NCBI GenBank assembly: GCA_023416735.1
Contig: JAEZGX010000011.1
Location: 86,831 to 150,830 of the forward strand
Reading direction: 5' to 3'
Source: Verrucomicrobiota bacterium
GTDB lineage: Bacteria; Verrucomicrobiota; Verrucomicrobiia; Opitutales; Opitutaceae
Length of the DNA stretch: 64,000 nt
Within the stretch, counting starts at the first letter, position 1, and every line of letters begins with the position of its first letter. Under the pieces are notes generated by a model, which saw only the letters and a list, made by a program, of their open reading frames with translations, did not search any database and was not told the DNA's origin. Positions 59,308 through 64,000 of this stretch are shown here, piece after piece. Made by a program: the position numbers and the translations under genes.

Positions 59308-60135
59308 ATGGCCTCAGCGAAAAATCTCCTCCTCGGCAAACCTGTGCGCAGTCCGCTGCACCCCGCGCTGGTGCACCTGCCGATCGCGCTCTTTCCGCTC
59401 AGCCTGCTGCTCGACGTGATAAGTTGGATACACCCCGACCCCGACCTGCATCTCGTCGCCGCTTCCTTCTATTGCATCTGCGCCGGTCTGATCACCGGAC
59501 TCGTCGCCGGCATTTTCGGCTTCGTCGATTTTTCGGAAATCCGTCGCGACCATCCCGTGCGCAAGCCCGCGACGGTTCACATGATTCTAAACCTAGTCGC
59601 GCTCGGCGCCTTTGCCCTTGGCGCCGTCCTTCGCGCCAACCGCCTCGACAGCGAGCAAACTGCGATCCTGCCCGCCCTCATCTCATTCATCGGTGTGGGC
59701 CTTCTTTCCTACTCCGGCTATCTCGGCGGCCACCTTGTTTACGGCGAAGGTGTGGGCGTCGGCCGCCACCGCCACAAACCGCTTTTCCCCAACGAAACGC
59801 TCATCGCTCCACGCGGCGACGCCGTCATGGTCCCCGTGGCCGACTCATCCGCTCTCCCCGAAGCGGGCACGCTCCGCGTGAAAGTCGCCGACATCGCCGT
59901 CACGATCGCCCGCCACCAAGGCAAAGTTTACGCCGTGCAGGAATACTGCACCCACCGCTACGGACCGCTCTCCGAAGGCAAAATCGCCGACTGCGAAGTC
60001 ACCTGCCCCTGGCACAACTCCCGTTTCGATCTCCGCACCGGCAAAGTCACCGCCGGCCCCGCCAAGATCGATCTCAAGACTTTCCGCTGCGAAGAACGCG
60101 ACGCCCAAATCTGGCTCGAGTCGCCGGCGAAATAG
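59308..60135 (+). CDS. DUF2231 domain fused to Rieske [2Fe-2S] domain
   Basis: 275 residues. Residues about 1-155 are DUF2231 (SPLHPALVHLPIALFPLSLL). Residues about 190-272 are a Rieske domain: the ligands are CTH (Cys about 214, His 216) and CPWH (Cys about 233, His 236), separated as in ferredoxin-type Rieske proteins. It likely transfers electrons at or in the membrane; DUF2231 may be a haem- or quinone-associated anchor. The close DUF2231 paralogue just upstream could be a subunit. No oxygenase subunit is nearby. Confidence 0.85.
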   Translation: MASAKNLLLGKPVRSPLHPALVHLPIALFPLSLLLDVISWIHPDPDLHLVAASFYCICAGLITGLVAGIFGFVDFSEIRRDHPVRKPATVHMILNLVALGAFALGAVLRANRLDSEQTAILPALISFIGVGLLSYSGYLGGHLVYGEGVGVGRHRHKPLFPNETLIAPRGDAVMVPVADSSALPEAGTLRVKVADIAVTIARHQGKVYAVQEYCTHRYGPLSEGKIADCEVTCPWHNSRFDLRTGKVTAGPAKIDLKTFRCEERDAQIWLESPAK

Positions 60136-60309
60136 TTCGATGCAGTTCGCCCGTCCGTCCCGGTGAACGATGTGCGAGCGCATCGTCCGGTGTGTCCTCG
60201 CGACTGCCACTCGCCAAAGCTTACGCGGTGTAGACACCTTTCATCTTTCATTAACGGCGTCGCGCTCATCGAAATTTTCGACGTGCCCTGAACCCAGCGC
60301 CGCCGAAAC

Positions 60310-60690
60310 TCACTCCATCTTCGGCAGCGCCGCGTCGATCTCCGGACTCTGCGGATGATTCCGCTTGTCCTTCCGCTTCCCGTGACGCCGCTCGAGCTGC
60401 CGGTCGAGTTTCGCCACCAACGCGTCCGCCACATCGTAGGCATCCTTGCCTTCCGCCGACGCCACTAAATCGGGACCCGAAATCTCGATCTGCCCCGTCG
60501 CAGTGAAATGATGTTCCGTGCCCATTGTCTGGTCTTTTTGGATACGCACGTTCACGCGGATGATGTAGTCGTTATGCCGCAGCAGGACCGCGAACTTATC
60601 GTGCAGCGCGTTGTGCATCGCCTCGGTCAGATCGAAGTGGATCGCCTGCAGTTTCAGTTTCGAGGGAACGGCATCGAGTTCGGGTGTCAT
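60310..60690 (-). CDS. hpf: Ribosome hibernation promoting factor (HPF/RaiA family)
   Basis: 126 residues, short form without the C-terminal dimerisation domain. HPF-like fold: KLQAIHFDLTEAMHNALHDKFAVLLRH at the start and HHFTATGQIEISGPDLVASAE, KDAYDVADALVAKLDRQLERRHGKRK at the end. It binds the 30S subunit and silences ribosomes in stress or stationary phase. The Lys/Arg-rich C-terminus is typical. Transcribed divergently from ftsH across a 359-base gap. Confidence 0.88.
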   Translation of the reverse strand: MTPELDAVPSKLKLQAIHFDLTEAMHNALHDKFAVLLRHNDYIIRVNVRIQKDQTMGTEHHFTATGQIEISGPDLVASAEGKDAYDVADALVAKLDRQLERRHGKRKDKRNHPQSPEIDAALPKME

Positions 60691-61049
60691 GCGGCGTCAG
60701 ACACATCGATCGCCTCACCGTTCTAGCCGGCCGCGCGGTAATCCGTTTTCACCGGCCCGTCTGATCGACCCGATTGATTCCCGCCGACGTCGCCGGAGAT
60801 TCTCCGGCCATCACGCGCTGTTTTTAGAAAATTTTACGGGAAGCGTTTGCAACGACTTGCATCTTTATCAGCTCTCCCGACGACTGCGTCCTGCCCTTCA
60901 CAACTGTCAGCCGCGTAACCGGCTCCACACCGTTTACCGCTCCACGGCGAATTTTCTCCCGTTGCACAGAGCATTCCCAAGGGCGCTCCCGCAAGACTCA
61001 CTCCGCGATTGTCGGAGAACGCCCGATGTGGCGCATAGGAGGAATGCCC
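60691..61049. other. Divergent intergenic region between hpf and ftsH
   Basis: No gene is supported. An AT-rich island (TTTTTAGAAAATTTTACGG, about 60824-60842) in otherwise GC-rich sequence may hold promoter elements for one of the two divergent genes, but I cannot define -35/-10 boxes. Confidence 0.4.
61037..61043 (+). promoter_or_regulatory. Ribosome binding site deciding the ftsH start
   Basis: AGGAGGA lies seven bases before ATG 61050 (counting from GGAGG). ATG 61044 is one base away and ATG 61026 is upstream of it, so 61050 is the preferred start. Confidence 0.7.
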
Positions 61050-62882
61050 ATGTTGCCTCGTCGTTGGTTCTTCGCGCTGCTCGGCCTCTTCCTGGTCGCG
61101 CTCGGTCTCGATCTGTATTTCTCCCACCGGATCTCGTCCTCCACTCGCGCCGCCGACGCCGAGCGCATCGGGCTCGCCGAATTTCTCGCCGCCGCCAACA
61201 CCGGACAACTCACCGACGGCCACATCGTCTATCGTGGCCACGCACTCGGCCTCGCCGATGTATCCGCAACGCTGACACAGGCCGACGCCACCCGTCATGT
61301 CCGCAGCACCGGCCGCCTCACCGACTCCGATCTCGCCACCTTGCGCGCGCATCACTTCGTCGAGGACGACGCCGCCTCGTTCGCCGCTGCCAAATCCCTC
61401 ACCGCCGCCGAGCGCACAGCTAAAATCGTCCACGTCGCCACTCCGCCTCTCGGCATCGTCACCCTCATCGCCGGTCTCATCGTCGTCATTCAACGCTACG
61501 GCAACCGCTTCGCTGGCTTCTCCGCCCAACGCCTCCGCCCCGCTGCTTCCGCCGTTAAATTTTCCTCCGTCGCCGGCTGCGATGAAGCCAAGGACGAAGT
61601 TCACGAGGTCGTCGAATTTCTCCGCGATCCCGCCCGCTTCCGCGAAACCGGCGGCCGCATGCCGAAAGGCGTTCTCCTCGTCGGGCCCCCGGGCACCGGC
61701 AAGACGATGCTCGCCAAAGCCGTCGCCGGCGAAGCGAAAGCCAAGTTCTACAGCCTCAGCGGTTCCGACTTCGTCGAAATGTATGTCGGCGTCGGCGCCT
61801 CGCGCGTCCGTTCCCTCTTCAAGAAAGCCCGCGAGTCCGCTCCGAGCATCATCTTCATCGACGAAATCGACGCCATCGGTCGCCAGCGCGCCGGCGGCGA
61901 CACCAGCGGTGCGCAACAAGAGCACGATCAAACGCTCAACGCCCTCCTCGTCGAAATGGACGGCTTCAAATCCGACGATGCCGTCGTCGTCTTCGGCGCC
62001 ACCAACCGCCCCGACACCATGGACCGCGCGTTGCTCCGCCCCGGTCGTTTTGACCGGCAGGTTTCCGTCGGCCTCCCCGATCTCGCCGGCCGCGTCGCCA
62101 TCCTCCAGGTCCACGCCGGTGCCGTGAAACTCGACGCCTCCGTCGATCTCAACGAAATCGCCAAAGCCACTCCCGGCTACTCGGGCGCCGATCTCGCCAA
62201 TCTCCTCAACGAGGGCGCCATCCACGCCGCGCGCAATCGCCGTCCGACCATCACGATGGCCGACCTCGACGAAGCCCGCGACAAGATCAACTGGGGCCGC
62301 GAAACCCGCCGCGCCATGACCCCGCACGACAAAAAGGTCATCGCGTATCACGAAGCTGGACACGCCCTCATGCAGGTCATCTCCGGCGAGGACGCCATCA
62401 AGCTCCACAAGGTCACCATCATCCCCCGCGGCCGCTCGCTCGGCAGCACGCACTTCACCCCGGAACGCGATCTCTTCAACTACTCGCGTGAGCAACTCGT
62501 CGCCAAGCTCCGCTGCCTCATGGCCGGCCGCGTCGCCGAAGAGCTTGCCCTCGGCAGCATCACCAGCGGCGCGTCGGGCGACATCCAGGAAGCCACCAAA
62601 ACCGCGCGCCAGATGGTGTTCGAATGGGGCATGTCCCCGCTCGGTTTCATGGCTCTTTCGCGCAGCGAGGGCGAAGAATCGCTCGCCAGCCCGCAGACAT
62701 TCCACGAGGCCGAGCGTCACGTGCGTGACCTCCTCGACGGCAATTACGCCGCCACCACGGAAGCGCTCTCGCAAAACCGCACCGCGCTCGACGCCATCGC
62801 CGAAGCGCTCATTGCCCGCGAAACCATCTCCGGCGACGACGTTCGCCAGATCATCGCGCAGCTCCGTCGGCAAGACGCCTGA
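61050..62882 (+). CDS. ftsH: ATP-dependent zinc metalloprotease FtsH
   Basis: 610 residues. N-terminal helix (WFFALLGLFLVALGLDLYF), periplasmic domain, second helix (about 133-148), then the AAA+ domain: Walker A GPPGTGKT (212-219), Walker B IIFIDEID (267-274) and second-region-of-homology ATNRPDTMDRALLRPGRFDR. The M41 protease carries HEAGH (434-438). Membrane-anchored hexamer degrading misfolded and regulatory membrane proteins. All key residues are present. No operon partner; the downstream gene is 143 bases away. Confidence 0.95.
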   Translation: MLPRRWFFALLGLFLVALGLDLYFSHRISSSTRAADAERIGLAEFLAAANTGQLTDGHIVYRGHALGLADVSATLTQADATRHVRSTGRLTDSDLATLRAHHFVEDDAASFAAAKSLTAAERTAKIVHVATPPLGIVTLIAGLIVVIQRYGNRFAGFSAQRLRPAASAVKFSSVAGCDEAKDEVHEVVEFLRDPARFRETGGRMPKGVLLVGPPGTGKTMLAKAVAGEAKAKFYSLSGSDFVEMYVGVGASRVRSLFKKARESAPSIIFIDEIDAIGRQRAGGDTSGAQQEHDQTLNALLVEMDGFKSDDAVVVFGATNRPDTMDRALLRPGRFDRQVSVGLPDLAGRVAILQVHAGAVKLDASVDLNEIAKATPGYSGADLANLLNEGAIHAARNRRPTITMADLDEARDKINWGRETRRAMTPHDKKVIAYHEAGHALMQVISGEDAIKLHKVTIIPRGRSLGSTHFTPERDLFNYSREQLVAKLRCLMAGRVAEELALGSITSGASGDIQEATKTARQMVFEWGMSPLGFMALSRSEGEESLASPQTFHEAERHVRDLLDGNYAATTEALSQNRTALDAIAEALIARETISGDDVRQIIAQLRRQDA

Positions 62883-63025
62883 GGCCCTGCGGAGGATTTC
62901 GCTGGGTGCGACGCACGGGCGCCGCGCCCAGCATCACTTTGTTCGAAGGCCGGTCTGTCGTTTCACCCAAACGACACCCGCGCTCCAGCTGCGGTCGTTA
63001 CCCAAACGAAAACTCAATCGCAGCC

Positions 63026-63931
63026 ATGAAGAAATCTTCGAAGTTTAATCTCATCGTCGCCGCCCTCTGCGCCGGCCTCCTCACCGCCTCCGCCCAATCT
63101 TCCGGCTCCGCCGGATCCGGCAGCGGTGCCACCGGCTCAGGCGCCAGCGGCTCCACGAGCACCGGTTCATCCGCGGGCGGCAGTTCCACCAACAGCAGTT
63201 CCACCTCCGGGTCCTCCAACACCAACTCCGGCTCGATGTCCGGCACCCGTTCGACCACCGGATCCGCCACCGACAGCAGTAGCACCGGCGCAAACGCCAG
63301 CAGCACCAATACCGGCTCCGGCGCCACGTCCGGCGATCGCATGAACAGCGCCGGCAACACCACCGGCAGCAATCTCAACCCTGGGGACCGCTCCTCCGCG
63401 ACCGGCTCAACGTCGAATACCGGCACGACCACGACCGGCAATCGAACCGGCAGCAATCCCTCGGGCGCCATGGGCACCGATCGCAACTCGAGCGCGACCG
63501 GTTCCACCGCCACCGGCGCCTCCACCGGTTCAACCGCGAACCGCGGCGCAACCACCGGCAGCACGAACGCCTCGAACTCCTCCATGACGCGCGGCGCCAA
63601 CACCGGCGCGGCCACGTCCACCGACACGAGCGTTGCCCAATCTAGTCTCGCCAACCGCATGGCCGCCCCCGATCCCGTGCGCGTAACCGAAGCCCCGCCG
63701 AGCGCGCGTCCCGAAGTCCGCACGTCCGCGCCCAGTCAAAACCACACCTGGGTGAGCGGCGGCTACGAATGGCGTAACGGCCAATGGCAATGGCGCAGCG
63801 GGCAATGGGCTGTTCCACCGCGCAGCGGTGCCACGTGGGTTCCCGACCGCTACGACACGTCTTCCCAACAGTGGACCGGCGGCTACTGGAACTCCGGCAC
63901 CGACCAGCAACAATCTTCACAGCGACGCTGA
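63026..63931 (+). CDS. Ser/Thr/Gly-rich secreted protein with YXWGXW-like tail
   Basis: 301 residues. Signal peptide MKKSSKFNLIVAALCAGLLTASA. About 185 residues of Ser/Gly/Thr/Asn-rich low-complexity sequence follow. The C-terminus has HTWVSGGYEWRNGQWQWRSGQW and GATWVPDRY, an aromatic W-x-G-x-Y repeat pattern as in YXWGXW/BBP7-like surface repeats. Likely an extracellular, flexible matrix or wall protein. It is the last complete gene before the artefactual contig end. Confidence 0.75.
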   Translation: MKKSSKFNLIVAALCAGLLTASAQSSGSAGSGSGATGSGASGSTSTGSSAGGSSTNSSSTSGSSNTNSGSMSGTRSTTGSATDSSSTGANASSTNTGSGATSGDRMNSAGNTTGSNLNPGDRSSATGSTSNTGTTTTGNRTGSNPSGAMGTDRNSSATGSTATGASTGSTANRGATTGSTNASNSSMTRGANTGAATSTDTSVAQSSLANRMAAPDPVRVTEAPPSARPEVRTSAPSQNHTWVSGGYEWRNGQWQWRSGQWAVPPRSGATWVPDRYDTSSQQWTGGYWNSGTDQQQSSQRR

Positions 63932-63954
63932 CGCGTTACTGTGTGTGTGACCCG

Positions 63955-64000
63955 CGGGGGGGGGGGGGGGGGGGGGGCGCCCCCCCGCCGCCCCCCCGCG
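63955..64000. other. Low-complexity contig end, probable artefact
   Basis: A run of 22 G (63956-63977) is followed by only C and G with C-runs. Such terminal homopolymer runs are typical of sequencing or assembly artefacts, not genomic sequence. It should not be used for annotation. Confidence 0.8.

Noticed and set aside
60834..62873. 679-residue minus-strand frame antisense to ftsH
   Set aside because: FtsH with all AAA+ and HEAGH motifs is certain; the antisense frame is a shadow of GC3 bias.

Overview
This window is high-GC bacterial chromosome (roughly two thirds G+C, strong C/G preference at third codon positions). It most likely comes from a Verrucomicrobiota member of the Opitutaceae type. 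That is an inference from two PEP-CTERM surface proteins, an autotransporter-strand-repeat protein, many secreted PRC-barrel, YXWGXW-like and DUF4142 proteins, and several families of very short dispersed repeats. The last about 45 bases are a 22-base G run followed by C-rich sequence, which looks like a contig end or read artefact.

Layout. (1) 0.1-9.9 kb: a DUF3185 protein, then a tightly coupled ten-gene minus-strand operon running from 9.9 kb down to 0.5 kb (GYF/RDD, zinc-ribbon/B-box membrane proteins, DUF4129, DUF4350, MoxR ATPase, DUF58, SpoIIM-family, RDD). (2) 10-13.6 kb: oligopeptide-binding lipoprotein, a secreted unknown, an OGG1-type 8-oxoguanine glycosylase, glyoxalase I. (3) 13.8-16.8 kb: an envelope/stress block (PRC-barrel-BON, a short MscS channel, PRC-barrel, LapA). 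(4) 17.1-27.1 kb: a lower-GC unknown gene, tRNA-Leu(UAG), a SufE plus SseA-type sulfurtransferase pair, two secreted hydrolases, a large PEP-CTERM repeat protein, a thioredoxin-fold protein and a GAF-LytTR regulator.

(5) 27-54 kb is the most interesting part: about 27 kb dominated by lipid and envelope genes. It holds phosphatidylserine decarboxylase; an ACP and ketosynthase pair; a glycan block (three glycosyltransferase-like proteins, a beta-propeller protein, an ABC exporter, a Stealth phosphotransferase); an operon of a GT4 glycosyltransferase, a VTT membrane protein and a CEPT-like CDP-alcohol phosphotransferase; a complete DevBCA-type exporter with its own TolC, whose ATPase carries a C-terminal cyclic-nucleotide-binding-like domain; and a candidate inositol-sphingolipid locus. 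That locus contains a 1334-residue KS-ACP-DH-alpha-oxoamine synthase fusion, a GNAT-fold candidate ceramide synthase, an AUR1-like inositol phosphorylceramide synthase, a CDP-alcohol phosphatidyltransferase and myo-inositol-1-phosphate synthase, followed by a LicD-family protein. Together these could make a long-chain base, acylate it, make inositol phosphate and phosphatidylinositol(-phosphate), and transfer the inositol phosphate head group. The neighbouring glycosyltransferases and exporter could decorate and move an envelope lipid; that last link is speculative.

(6) 54-64 kb: a second PEP-CTERM protein with a clear bidirectional terminator, a DUF4142 protein, a membrane-fused spermidine synthase-like protein, a DUF2231 protein, a DUF2231-Rieske fusion, a ribosome hibernation factor, FtsH and a Ser/Thr/Gly-rich secreted protein.
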